Source of the DNA: a virus
Reading direction: 5' to 3' (one strand)
IMG/VR virus record: IMGVR_UViG_3300046517_000961
Location: 1 to 53,081 of that record
DNA: 53,081 nucleotides
Shown here: piece after piece, positions 36,264 through 44,504 of the stretch
How the letters are laid out: the number at the start of each line of letters is the position of its first letter
How positions within the stretch are numbered: the first letter of the stretch is position 1
Notes under the pieces: model-generated
What the model was told of the DNA's origin: nothing
The model's database searches: none
What the model saw: only the letters and a program-made list of their open reading frames with translations
Made by a program: the position numbers and the translations under genes

Positions 36264-37162
36264 AGATCCCCGCTCATGCTGCGACCGAACGCATACAGCC
36301 ACTCGTCGAGCAGCTCTTGCGGAATGGTGTACAGCCCGGGCGTGAGCGTGTACGAGTAGTCGCCGATCGACTCGGCCGTGATCCGCGGATCGGGCCGGTA
36401 TGTCGCGTTGTACCAGGCCTTGACAACCTTCGCGGCGATCGCGCTCGCGCTCGGCGGCAGCGTTTGCACGGCGACGCTCGAGCTCGCGTCGCCGACGTCG
36501 TCGGCGAGCAGCTCGAGGAACGTCACGACGTCGTCGCTGCGCGCGAGCACGGTGAACGGCCCGGCATTGTGCGGAAAGGCGACGACGACGCTGTCGCCGC
36601 TCACGAGCAGCGGCCAAACCGGCGCGCCGACGCGTCGCGTGATCGTGCGGCCGCTCGCGCTCACGAGATAGCCCGATGCCGCGACGTTGTCGCCCGGCAG
36701 CAGGTACCCGCCCCAGTACGTGAACTTCCAATCTTCGCGGCTGCGGCCCGGCAGCGCGTCGCGCACGATGCCGACCGGCAGATAGCCGGTCGCGACCCAG
36801 GTTTGATACCGAAAGAGCAGGCCGGCCGCCGGATCGATGAGCTCCCATTGCGGGATGTCCGGATCGTCGGTGTTTTCGATCGGATCGTTGCGCCAGATCA
36901 CCGAGTCGAGCTCGACGACGGGCGTCAGCGACAGCAGCATGGACGTGCTGTCGGTCCCTTGCTTCGCTTCGCGCACCTGGCCGCGGGCGAGCTGCCGGCC
37001 GCCCTGGCGCGGCAGCGCGTCGGACGCTTCGACAATGAGCTGCTGCAGGAACGCATCGCGCGCCGCGTCGACGCTGTCGCTGGCGATGCGGAGCTCTTGC
37101 TTCACGCGCGCGAGCGTCGTGATCGCCGTCGTCTGCGGCCGGGTGAGGTAAACGATATTCAC
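36260..37162 (-). CDS. Head-tail connector (adaptor) protein, extended
   Basis: 300 aa from a GTG at 37162 (GTGA overlap with the 40-aa gene). ITTLARVKQELRIASDSVDAARDAFLQQLIVEASDAL is the helical start of gp6/adaptor-like connectors, and IPQELLDEWLYAFGRSM is a closing helix. The 160-residue middle is beta-rich (FTYWGGYLLPGDN, DSVVVAFPHNAGPFTVL) and makes it about twice the usual adaptor length. The insert may be an external domain. Confidence 0.75.
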   Translation of the reverse strand: MNIVYLTRPQTTAITTLARVKQELRIASDSVDAARDAFLQQLIVEASDALPRQGGRQLARGQVREAKQGTDSTSMLLSLTPVVELDSVIWRNDPIENTDDPDIPQWELIDPAAGLLFRYQTWVATGYLPVGIVRDALPGRSREDWKFTYWGGYLLPGDNVAASGYLVSASGRTITRRVGAPVWPLLVSGDSVVVAFPHNAGPFTVLARSDDVVTFLELLADDVGDASSSVAVQTLPPSASAIAAKVVKAWYNATYRPDPRITAESIGDYSYTLTPGLYTIPQELLDEWLYAFGRSMSGDL

Positions 37163-37281
37163 TTGGGCGCCTTCGGCGTCGGCTGCGGCGGCCGCGCCGG
37201 CGGCGGAATGTCCGACTTCGGCCCGGGCCGCTTGATCGCCGGCGACGGCATTTGTCGATTCACGGGCGGCGTATAGCTCAT
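37159..37281 (-). CDS. Proline-rich micro-protein (40 aa)
   Basis: Read by hand: MSYTPPVNRQMPSPAIKRPG and a tail of PPP, PP and KAPK, about one third proline. The ATG at 37281 overlaps the glycosyltransferase stop (ATGA) and the TGA overlaps the connector GTG (GTGA). It is probably disordered. I know no function. Confidence 0.6.
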   Translation of the reverse strand: MSYTPPVNRQMPSPAIKRPGPKSDIPPPARPPQPTPKAPK

Positions 37282-38486
37282 GCGGCCGCCTGCGGCCGCG
37301 CCGCCCAGGCGAGCTCACGCCCGATCACCTGCTCGAATTGATCGGCGACGTTATCCCAGTCGTAGGCCGACTGCGTCGCGACCCGGTACGCCGCCTCGCC
37401 GAGTGCGGCACGCCGGGCCGGATCGCGATAGAGCCGGTCGATCGCCTCGGCGACGTCGTCGACCGCCGGCGCGCCGCCGATCGTATTGATGCCGTCGCCC
37501 GTCACCATGAAGTCGCGCGCCGGCACGAATTCGGCCGCGCCGTCGAGCCACTCGCCGAGCGCCGAGTAACGCGTCACGAGCTGCGCGATCCGGCAGGCGG
37601 CGCCCTCGAGATGCGGCAGGCCCCATCCTTCCCCGTACCCGGTATTGAGCTGCACGTCGAGCGCGCTGTAAATCAGCCGCATGACGTGCTCCTTGACGCC
37701 GCAGCCGGGCTGATGCTGCGTCGAGCTGAAGATCACGCGCCCCGTCCCACGGCTGCCGGTCAGCCGGCAGAGTCTCGAGCGCGCCAGGGCGGCCAGGTCG
37801 GCGCCGTCGTCGGCGTTCGCGCAATGCAAAAACAAATGGGCATCCGACGGCCGGCCGGCCGCATGCCACCACGCCGCGAACGCGCGGACGGTAATGTCGA
37901 GCCGCTTGCGCCGCGAATTCCGATTGACGTTGCCGACGACGAAGGCGTCCGGCGCGATCGGCAGCTTCAGCAGGCGGCGCGCCTCGAGGCGATCGACCGG
38001 GAAGTACTGCGCCAGGTCGACCGCATGCGGAATGATGGCCGACGGGCCGACGTACCCCTCGCGCTCGGCTTCGGCCTGGCCGAATCGGGTGTACCAGACC
38101 GCGCAGGCGAGGCCGTTGAGATCGCGGGCCCGCTTCATAGACGGCGCGTCGACCGGCAGATAGCCGATCAGCGGCACGCCCATCTTGCGCGTCACGATGA
38201 GGAATTCCGCCACGATCCACGGATCGTTATTGATCACGATCACGTCGGGCCGCACGCGCTGAATCGTGGCCGGCAAGATGCCGAGGCCGAACGCATCGCC
38301 GCCGAGCGTGACCGGGTGAATATCGTACGGATAGTGCCGCGCGGCCGCGTCGCCGTAATAGTTCACGCCGAGCACGCTCACGTCGAGGCCGCCGGCCGCG
38401 ACGAGCCGGTCGACGACGTTGTGCGTGATCCGGGCAAACCCCGTATGCTTCACGGCGTCGCCGATCCAGAGCACTTTCTTACGCAT
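37278..38486 (-). CDS. Glycosyltransferase, GT4-like (GT-B fold)
   Basis: 402 aa. The N-terminal domain begins KVLWIGDAVKHTGFARITHNVV; the C-terminal domain has FVVGNVNRNSRRKRLDITV and GEGWGLPHLEGAACR, the E-x7-E-type nucleotide-sugar motif of GT4 enzymes. The final helix is DQFEQVIGRELAW. Acceptor and sugar cannot be read. It is one of four glycosyltransferase-like genes inserted between the decoration-like protein and the connector. Confidence 0.85.
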   Translation of the reverse strand: MRKKVLWIGDAVKHTGFARITHNVVDRLVAAGGLDVSVLGVNYYGDAAARHYPYDIHPVTLGGDAFGLGILPATIQRVRPDVIVINNDPWIVAEFLIVTRKMGVPLIGYLPVDAPSMKRARDLNGLACAVWYTRFGQAEAEREGYVGPSAIIPHAVDLAQYFPVDRLEARRLLKLPIAPDAFVVGNVNRNSRRKRLDITVRAFAAWWHAAGRPSDAHLFLHCANADDGADLAALARSRLCRLTGSRGTGRVIFSSTQHQPGCGVKEHVMRLIYSALDVQLNTGYGEGWGLPHLEGAACRIAQLVTRYSALGEWLDGAAEFVPARDFMVTGDGINTIGGAPAVDDVAEAIDRLYRDPARRAALGEAAYRVATQSAYDWDNVADQFEQVIGRELAWAARPQAAA

Positions 38487-39393
38487 CGAGCAGCTCAGTC
38501 CAGAAACGCGCCGCCAGCGTCGGCCAGTCGAACCGTTGCCGCACGTGCTCGCGTTCGGCCGCCCTCACGCGCCGATACGGGCCGTCGAGCACGCGCCCGA
38601 CGCCCTCGAGGATCGTCGGCGTGTCGCCCTCGGCGATGTATTCCGCATGCTCGCAAAACCAGCGCCGATAATGCGGCGCGTCGAAACAGATCGGCCGCGT
38701 GCCGCAGACGAGGCCCTCGAGCGCCGGCAGCTCGAAGCCTTCGATCCGCCGCAGGCCGGACACGTACCGACATTCCTGCCAGCGCCGCGCCAGGCAGCCG
38801 TCGGAAATCCCGAGCATTGACGTGACGTGTCCGCCGAGGCCGAGATCGGGCCCGAGGTGAAACATCTCGAGGCCGCGCGCGCCGCAGGCGGCCGCGACCG
38901 CGTCGACCGACTCGTCGCCGGCGAGAAAACCGGACGTGCCGACCGCATAGCGGCCGAAGGCCGGCGCCGCGTCGCCGGCGGCCGCGAAGGCCGCGTCGAC
39001 GCCGAGCGGCTGCATGAGAAAGCGCGGCGTCTCGTAGGCCTGGCCGTCGACGTGCGGCGGCAGCTCGTCGCGCAGCACGCCGGCCAGATCGTAATAGCTC
39101 CAGACGAGCCGCGCCGCCGCCCAGTACGGCAGCCAGGCGGCCGCGGTCGGCGTTTCGCTCGTGCGGAAACAGTATTGAATGATCGCGATCTCGCGATCGA
39201 AGACGGGCTCGGCCGGCACGCAGCCGCGGCCGATCACGTGCAGGATCTCGAGCTCGGCCTGCTCGCGCCGCGGCATGATCACGACGCCCGCCGGCGCGTG
39301 CCGGGTGAGCGCCTGCGCGACGCGTTGAATGCCGAGGCTAATACCAGGCCGCGGCGCCAGAAAGACGCGCAGCGGGCCGCGTGCGCCCGTCAC
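38479..39393 (-). CDS. Glycosyltransferase-like protein (GT-B)
   Basis: 304 aa from a GTG at 39393 (GTGA overlap); the 90 residues the frame adds upstream are shadow. LRVFLAPRPGISLGIQRVAQALTRHAPAGVVIM is an N-terminal Rossmann start. RYVSGLRRIEGFELPALEGLVCGTRPICFD contains the GFELPALEG nucleotide-sugar signature. The N-terminal domain is short. Probably acts with the adjacent transferases. Confidence 0.75.
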   Translation of the reverse strand: MTGARGPLRVFLAPRPGISLGIQRVAQALTRHAPAGVVIMPRREQAELEILHVIGRGCVPAEPVFDREIAIIQYCFRTSETPTAAAWLPYWAAARLVWSYYDLAGVLRDELPPHVDGQAYETPRFLMQPLGVDAAFAAAGDAAPAFGRYAVGTSGFLAGDESVDAVAAACGARGLEMFHLGPDLGLGGHVTSMLGISDGCLARRWQECRYVSGLRRIEGFELPALEGLVCGTRPICFDAPHYRRWFCEHAEYIAEGDTPTILEGVGRVLDGPYRRVRAAEREHVRQRFDWPTLAARFWTELLDA

Positions 39394-40064
39394 AGGTGCA
39401 CCACGCGACGCGTCGGATCGACCCACAACGATCCGCCCTGCTCGTAAATCGAGCGGCCGAGGCCGCGCACGAGATCGTCGGGCCCAAACCGCACGGCCCG
39501 GGCGAGCGCGCCCGTCATGACTTGGCACGAGCCGGCCGAGTCGATCTGCGTCAGGCCGGCCTCGAGGGCCCGGTGATAGGGCGGAAACGGCCCGAAATTC
39601 TCGCCGTTTTTGATATGGCCCCAAATGTCGTAGAAGTCGCCGACGGCGGTAAAACACATCGGCGCGATGGCCGGGTGCGCCGCGTCGAGCTGATCGATCA
39701 GGCCGATCATGGTCGCGGCATCCCAGGCGAGATCCATCTCGACGTAGACGAAGACGTCGACGGTCGGCTCGAGGGCCTCGAGCACGCCGTTACAGACCCA
39801 CGATAGGGCCTTCCAACGGGCCGGATCGTCGACGCTGCCCCAGGCCGGGCCGCCGTGCGCCCGTTTGATCACCTGCGCGCGTCGGCCGGCCGTGAAGTCG
39901 TGCAGACGTGACCAGGTATCGTCGAGGCTGTCACCTTCGGCGATCACGAGCACGAGCTGATCGCCGCGGGCGGCGAGCGAAGCCTCGAGCGCGTCGACCT
40001 GGCCGAAGTACCGCGGCAGATAGTGCGCGCCGTTGCGGACCATGCCGCCGAGCGCGACGATCAT
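39390..40064 (-). CDS. Glycosyltransferase-like protein (GT-A)
   Basis: 224 aa. MIVALGGMVRNGAHYLPRYF, LVLVIAEGDSLDDTW and VFVYVEMDLAWDAATMIG form the strand-DxD-like arrangement of GT-A enzymes, with EMD as the likely metal site. GHIKNGENFGPFPPYHR and QVMTGALARAVRFG follow. It resembles the capsule-associated mannosyltransferase-like group. ATGA overlap with the GT2-like gene. Confidence 0.7.
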   Translation of the reverse strand: MIVALGGMVRNGAHYLPRYFGQVDALEASLAARGDQLVLVIAEGDSLDDTWSRLHDFTAGRRAQVIKRAHGGPAWGSVDDPARWKALSWVCNGVLEALEPTVDVFVYVEMDLAWDAATMIGLIDQLDAAHPAIAPMCFTAVGDFYDIWGHIKNGENFGPFPPYHRALEAGLTQIDSAGSCQVMTGALARAVRFGPDDLVRGLGRSIYEQGGSLWVDPTRRVVHL

Positions 40065-40792
40065 GCCGTCACCTGCTCAGCGGCGCCGCTGCGAATGATG
40101 TCGTCGAGGCCGAGCGGCTCGCAGAGCCGCAGGAAGTCGTACGAGTGCGACTGGCGCCAGATCCCGCGGCCGATCGTATTGCCGCCGAACGTCACCTCGC
40201 GCCGCCATTTCCGCTCGTAATTGACGCGCGCGATCTCATGCCGGTGATGATACTCGCCAATCTGATCGGGCGCGTAGCCTTTCATGGTCCCGTTACACAA
40301 ATGCTGAATCCCGCACGTCGCGACCGTCGGGTGAATGCCGGCGAGCGCGAGCCGGTCTTCGTAGTCGACGTCGACGTACCGAAAGTACAACGGGCTGATC
40401 GTCGGATCGTAGAGGCCGACGAGCTCCCGGCAGCGATCGCGGTACGTCATGACGCCGAGCGAGTCGTCGATCAGAAAGTCGCCGGGCGTCGCGACGAATC
40501 GCGCGAGGCTGTCGGGCGCGAAGACGACGTCCTCGTGCGCGATCACGCGCTCTTCGCCGACGTGCTGGAGGTACCAATTCACGGCGGCCGCCTCGCAGCC
40601 CCTCGAGGCGCCCAGGTCGATCCGCGTGATCGGACACGTGACGACGTCGAGCGCGGCCTCGAGCCGTTCGGGTGAGGCCGCCTGATCGATCAGGTACATC
40701 CGATCCGGCCGCAGCGTGCCCTCGAAGACTGAGCGCAGCATGCCGGCGAGTAAGTCTTGTCGATTGAACGTGGTAACGCAGAGATTGATCAC
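40061..40792 (-). CDS. Glycosyltransferase family 2-like protein
   Basis: 243 aa. INLCVTTFNRQDLLAGMLRSVFEGTLRPDRMYLIDQA is the standard GT2 opening. RGCEAAAVNWYLQHV and VIAHEDVVF, with D as the metal-binding acid, follow. FRYVDVDYEDRLALAGI matches the later acceptor-site region. It begins the four-gene glycosyltransferase run just after the parS site. The acceptor could be a virion protein or a host glycan. Confidence 0.8.
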   Translation of the reverse strand: MINLCVTTFNRQDLLAGMLRSVFEGTLRPDRMYLIDQAASPERLEAALDVVTCPITRIDLGASRGCEAAAVNWYLQHVGEERVIAHEDVVFAPDSLARFVATPGDFLIDDSLGVMTYRDRCRELVGLYDPTISPLYFRYVDVDYEDRLALAGIHPTVATCGIQHLCNGTMKGYAPDQIGEYHHRHEIARVNYERKWRREVTFGGNTIGRGIWRQSHSYDFLRLCEPLGLDDIIRSGAAEQVTA

Positions 40793-40820
40793 GGGCCCGA
40801 CTCCCCCTCGAGGCCGGCAG

Positions 40821-40838
40821 GTGTTCCACGTGGAACAC
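40821..40838. promoter_or_regulatory. parS-type ParB binding site
   Basis: GTGTTCCACGTGGAACAC is a perfect 18-bp palindrome. Its core TGTTCCACGTGGAACA (40822-40837) is of the chromosomal parS class (B. subtilis consensus TGTTNCACGTGAAACA). It lies in the 109-bp gap between the decoration-like and GT2-like genes, beside a strong hairpin. The phage encodes a ParB-like protein at 10721-12121. I found no second perfect copy. Confidence 0.9.
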
Positions 40839-40839
40839 A

Positions 40840-40871
40840 GCGGCGGCCCGCATTGTATGCCGGGCCGCCGC
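40840..40871. repeat. Strong hairpin beside parS
   Basis: GCGGCGGCCCG (40840-40850) and CGGGCCGCCGC (40861-40871) are perfect 11-bp complementary arms with a 10-nt loop that can pair further through CAT/ATG. It starts 2 bp from parS. There is no T-run on either side, so a role as RNA processing or transcription attenuator is uncertain. Confidence 0.55.
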
Positions 40872-40901
40872 CGTCGTGCTAACTGATTCTGCCGTCGACG
40901 C

Positions 40902-41402
40902 TTACGTCGTCGCGGCAGCGTTCGGCAGCGCCTCGAGCCCGCCCAGGGCGGCCGCGGCCGAGAACTTGACCGTATCCGTCCCCGACCGGCTCAGCGTCGG
41001 CGTCAGCGACAGCCGGACGTATTCGCTCGCCGCGCCCAGGTCGACGTCGACCTCGATCTCAGCGTAGACGACGCTGCCGTCGTTGTTGCCCGTGATCGTC
41101 GTCGCGGCCGGATCGTTCACGCCGTCGACGCCGTAATCGGTGTACGTCGAGTCGTCCGGGCTCGACTCGACGACGGGCTGCACGATCGCCGTCTGCCCCG
41201 ATCCGAGCGTCGCCGCCGCGACGATGATGTACTTCAGCGACATTGGCAGACGATTCAGAAATCGGTCGATGCTCTGCCCGACTTGCTTCACGCCCGATCC
41301 GCCGTTGCCCGCGCCGACCGTGATCGGTGCGAGTGCGTTCTTGCCCTTGAGGTACGCGCCGACGTTCTGCGCGACCGATCCCCCGGCTCCCGGTTCTTTC
41401 AT
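40902..41402 (-). CDS. Probable capsid decoration/minor virion protein
   Basis: 166 aa. AAGGAG lies 7 bases before the ATG at 41402, a strong ribosome site that implies high expression. The N-terminal half is helical, followed by YIIVAAATLGSGQTAIVQP and SVVYAEIEVDVDLGAASEYVRLSLTPTLS, a beta-sandwich. A gene placed directly after the major capsid gene with such a site is usually a head decoration or tail tube-like protein. Family not recognised. Confidence 0.6.
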   Translation of the reverse strand: MKEPGAGGSVAQNVGAYLKGKNALAPITVGAGNGGSGVKQVGQSIDRFLNRLPMSLKYIIVAAATLGSGQTAIVQPVVESSPDDSTYTDYGVDGVNDPAATTITGNNDGSVVYAEIEVDVDLGAASEYVRLSLTPTLSRSGTDTVKFSAAAALGGLEALPNAAATT

Positions 41403-41418
41403 GGCTCACTCCTTCAAG

Positions 41419-41470
41419 AAAAAAAATGTGTCCGCTTCCCTTGTGTGCCCGAGTGCGCCGCATGCGGCGC
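41419..41470 (-). terminator. Possible weak terminator/attenuator after the major capsid gene
   Basis: In the minus direction a perfect 16-bp palindrome GCGCCGCATGCGGCGC (41470-41455) follows the capsid stop, and a run of eight T lies about 30 bases further on (41426-41419). The gap is too large for a classic intrinsic terminator. It may reduce read-through or protect the capsid mRNA. Confidence 0.3.
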
Positions 41471-41476
41471 CGGGAT

Positions 41477-42685
41477 TTACCAGGCGACGTCTTTCAGAAT
41501 CGCGATCGCGAGATCGTGTCGCGCGACGAGATCCACTTCGTTGATCACGCGGAGCAGCGTGAGATCGCGCTGAAACGCCGAGATCGTCTTGCCGGCCGCG
41601 TCGACGAATGTCGCGTCCTCGGAGAGCGCGATCTGGAGCTGCGGCCCCTGGCCGAGCGCGAGCTCGTCGCCGTCGGCGAGATAGACCTCGCTCTTGACGT
41701 TGCCGGCGCCGAGGTTCACGGGTACCTGCGTCGAGACTTCGTACGGGATCCCGAAGAGCGTCCCCTTCGAGAGCTCGTCGCGATAGACGAAGGCGCCCGT
41801 CGTCGTCTGGATCCCCATCAGCGCGTTGAGCGACCGCGGGGAAAACGTCCACCACGGCTTTGTCATGGCGACGTTAGCCTGCATGAGCTTCGTGATCAGC
41901 CCGAGCAGATCCGGCGTGATCGTCGCGTTCGTGATCCCCGTCGACGCGACGACGTTCGCCGCGTTGGCCCAGTAGCGCAGCCCCTTCGGCGCCGAGCCCG
42001 TGCCATCGCCGCGCAGGAACTTCGAGTCTTCACCGATCGTCATCTGACGCAGCGCGTCATTCCGCACGATGGCCTGCACGCGCGGGCCGCCGCGACGCAT
42101 GAGCGTGTTCGAGACAGGAATCAAGACTTTTTCCTGCTTCGCGATCAGCGCGACTTGACCGAAGGCCTGCTCGGTTTCCGCGATCGCCGCGACTTCCGCG
42201 CCCCACGACACGGCCGCGCCGCTCGTGAGCTTCGGGACGTTGACTTGTCCGGACGAGAGCTCTTGCACGTTGTCGATATGCTTCCGTACCGTCGTGCGCG
42301 GCAGCAGCAGATCGATGATCTCGTCGGACATTTCCGGCGCGAGCAGGAAGCCGCCCGACGCCGCATCGCCCGACGTGAGCGCCTTCGCGATCATCGGATC
42401 GGCCTTGAAGTCTTTCGCGCCCTTCGTCGCCAGGTCGATCGCCTGGCCGACGTTGCCCTTCGTCAGCGCGAGGGCCGCGCAGACGCCGCCGAACGCCAGG
42501 CCGGCGCCCGACGCCGCCTTGCCACGCGCCGCGCTGTCGCGCTCGGCGAGCTCGCGCACCTGATCGGCGCCGCGGGCCCCGATCGTGTCCTGCACGTCTT
42601 TGAGCGCCTTCGCCACGGCCGCCCCGCATTCGTTGCGAATGAAGGCCTGCAGGTCGCTCTTTGTGAGTCTCTTCTCTTCTGCCAT
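41477..42685 (-). CDS. Major capsid protein, HK97 fold
   Basis: 402 aa. A charged helical N-terminal domain of about 100 residues (delta-domain-like, removed by the protease) precedes GGFLLAPEMSDEIIDLLLPRTTVRKHIDNVQEL. Then come WGAEVAAIAETEQAFGQVALIAKQEKVLIPVS, the spine helix and P-loop-type segments of HK97-fold proteins, and FLRGDGTGSAPKGL. GGGAGA lies before the ATG. It follows the protease/scaffold gene, as expected. Confidence 0.92.
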   Translation of the reverse strand: MAEEKRLTKSDLQAFIRNECGAAVAKALKDVQDTIGARGADQVRELAERDSAARGKAASGAGLAFGGVCAALALTKGNVGQAIDLATKGAKDFKADPMIAKALTSGDAASGGFLLAPEMSDEIIDLLLPRTTVRKHIDNVQELSSGQVNVPKLTSGAAVSWGAEVAAIAETEQAFGQVALIAKQEKVLIPVSNTLMRRGGPRVQAIVRNDALRQMTIGEDSKFLRGDGTGSAPKGLRYWANAANVVASTGITNATITPDLLGLITKLMQANVAMTKPWWTFSPRSLNALMGIQTTTGAFVYRDELSKGTLFGIPYEVSTQVPVNLGAGNVKSEVYLADGDELALGQGPQLQIALSEDATFVDAAGKTISAFQRDLTLLRVINEVDLVARHDLAIAILKDVAW

Positions 42686-42761
42686 CGGTGTATCTCCCGT
42701 TCAAGCGAGCGCCCCAGGCGCCCGCGGGTGTAGTGCGTCCCTTCCGGAATCGTGCTCCCGG

Positions 42762-43742
42762 CTAGTCGACGATGCGGCCGCGCGCCGCGTCGATCGAATC
42801 TTTCACGGCGTCGTGAATGCTCGCGCGGAATTCGTCGCGCGGCATCCCGAGAAACTGCTCGAAGTCGTCGAGCTCTTCGGGCTCGTCGTCGAGCAGGCCG
42901 CCGAAATCGGCGTCGTCGCTGAGCGACGCCACGCGCGCCGACTTCTGATCGTCCGTCTCGTCTGCCGGCGTGTCGGCCTCTTCCTGATCGGCCGGATCCT
43001 CGTCGGCGGCCGCCATCGGATCCGCGAAGCCGAGCTCGACGAGCGTGCCGTGCGCGTCGCGCATGCACTTCGCCGCGGCCTTGCCGGCGGCCAGGTCGGC
43101 CGCCGAGTGCCGCGCGCCGGCCTTCGCGGCCTTGTCGGCCGCGTCATCATCGGCCGGCTTGTCGCCGCTCTTCGGCGGTTTCGCGAAGCCGAGCTCGACC
43201 ATCTTGCCGTGCGCGTCGACGACGTGCTGCGCGGCTTTCTTGCCGAGCGCGAGATCCGCGGCCGAGTGCCGGGCGCCCGACTTGCGGCGCGCCTCGAGGC
43301 TGCGCATCCCGATCGAGACGTCGTCGGCTTCGCCCTGCATGCAGGCCATGACGATCGACTCGAGGCTCGCGATCGAGCCGTGGAGCTGCGCGCAATGTCC
43401 GAGCAGGACCGAGCAGCGGGCGTCCTCGACGGCCTCTTCGGCCGCTTCGCCGTCGGGCGTGTCGGTCGGCGATTCGGTTTCGGCCGCGATGAGCGCGTTC
43501 ACCTGCTCGAGCGCCGACGCGACGACGCTCGCGTGCAGCACGAGCTGCGCCTTCATGGCCTGATACTGCACGAGCTCGGCCGCCTCTTCGCCGGCCTCGT
43601 CGTTGCCGGCGGCATCCTTCCGCGGCGTCTCGACCTTGACGACGTCGCACGTCTGCGCCTCGAGCGCCGTCTTGTGCCCGTGCCCCTGCGCGCACGCGTA
43701 CGGATAGTCCGCGTCGACCGAAGCGACGTGTTTCGCAGTCAT
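42762..43742 (-). CDS. Putative nested scaffold protein (in-frame internal start)
   Basis: 326 aa if translation begins at the in-frame ATG at 43742 (MTAKHVASVDADYP). GAAAGGG lies 8 bases upstream, as good a ribosome site as those of independent genes here. It would encode only the helical, acidic C-terminal half of the protease gene, as lambda Nu3 does inside C. Proposed from the start signal and domain boundary; not proven. Confidence 0.55.
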   Translation of the reverse strand: MTAKHVASVDADYPYACAQGHGHKTALEAQTCDVVKVETPRKDAAGNDEAGEEAAELVQYQAMKAQLVLHASVVASALEQVNALIAAETESPTDTPDGEAAEEAVEDARCSVLLGHCAQLHGSIASLESIVMACMQGEADDVSIGMRSLEARRKSGARHSAADLALGKKAAQHVVDAHGKMVELGFAKPPKSGDKPADDDAADKAAKAGARHSAADLAAGKAAAKCMRDAHGTLVELGFADPMAAADEDPADQEEADTPADETDDQKSARVASLSDDADFGGLLDDEPEELDDFEQFLGMPRDEFRASIHDAVKDSIDAARGRIVD

Positions 43743-44504
43743 GCTGTCAGCCCTTTCGATGGATGGGGGAAACTTCAGATCGCCGATCGTGAGCACGAGC
43801 GACCGGCCGGCCGGATCGGTGGCGGCGCGCAGCCGCTCGACGGTGTCGCGTTCGCGACGGTCGCGCTGATCGTGCGATTCGCACGTGTCGAGCCATCGCT
43901 CGGCCCAGGCCTTCATCGGCGTGAGCTCGATCCGGGCCGCCTTCGCCTGCGCGAGCGCCTCGGCATTCGCCGGCACGGGCACGCAGCTCCACTCGAGCAG
44001 CTCTTGCCGCTTGAAGTCGATCCCGCCCTTGCGGTCGCTCGACATCTCGTAATCGGTCGGCCGGAAGCCGACGCTGGCCGCGCGCATGTAGCGCCCGGCG
44101 TAGAGCTGAAACATCATGAAGGCAAACGGATAGATCTCGCGCTCGACAAATTGCGCGCGGGCCCAGAGCTCGCCCGGCGTGCCCGGTACATTCCAGACCT
44201 TCACCGATTGCGCAACGGGCGGATTCCATTGATCGTGTCCGAAGAGCACGACCGGATTTTCGATGTAATTCTCGAGCTGCCAGCCGTCGAGCGCGATCGT
44301 GTCTTCCATGCGATCGACGCTGTCGGTCGAAATGCAAATATCGAGCAGCCGATTGACCTTATCGATCGCCCTGACTTCGCGCAGCGCGCCCGACTTCAGC
44401 ACGGCGAGATCGTCGCAGGCCTTCGGCTCGAGGCGTCCGGCCGCGATGCCGAGCGCGAGCTCGTGGAATTTCTGATCCGAGACGAAATTCAAGCGGCTTG
44501 CCAT
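42762..44504 (-). CDS. Prohead protease (S78-like) fused to scaffold-like C-terminus
   Basis: 580 aa from the ATG at 44504 (AAAGGGGA upstream). NPVVLFGHDQWN (about 82-93) supplies the catalytic His, RAASVGFRP (about 138-146) the Ser, and ELLEWSCVPVPANAEAL is the closing family motif. Residues 255-580 are helical and acidic and contain two copies of an ARHSAADL..GK.AA unit, ending LDDFEQFLGMPRDEFRASI. The C-terminal part is scaffold-like, and an internal ATG at 43742 may start a separate scaffold. Confidence 0.88.
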   Translation of the reverse strand: MASRLNFVSDQKFHELALGIAAGRLEPKACDDLAVLKSGALREVRAIDKVNRLLDICISTDSVDRMEDTIALDGWQLENYIENPVVLFGHDQWNPPVAQSVKVWNVPGTPGELWARAQFVEREIYPFAFMMFQLYAGRYMRAASVGFRPTDYEMSSDRKGGIDFKRQELLEWSCVPVPANAEALAQAKAARIELTPMKAWAERWLDTCESHDQRDRRERDTVERLRAATDPAGRSLVLTIGDLKFPPSIERADSMTAKHVASVDADYPYACAQGHGHKTALEAQTCDVVKVETPRKDAAGNDEAGEEAAELVQYQAMKAQLVLHASVVASALEQVNALIAAETESPTDTPDGEAAEEAVEDARCSVLLGHCAQLHGSIASLESIVMACMQGEADDVSIGMRSLEARRKSGARHSAADLALGKKAAQHVVDAHGKMVELGFAKPPKSGDKPADDDAADKAAKAGARHSAADLAAGKAAAKCMRDAHGTLVELGFADPMAAADEDPADQEEADTPADETDDQKSARVASLSDDADFGGLLDDEPEELDDFEQFLGMPRDEFRASIHDAVKDSIDAARGRIVD

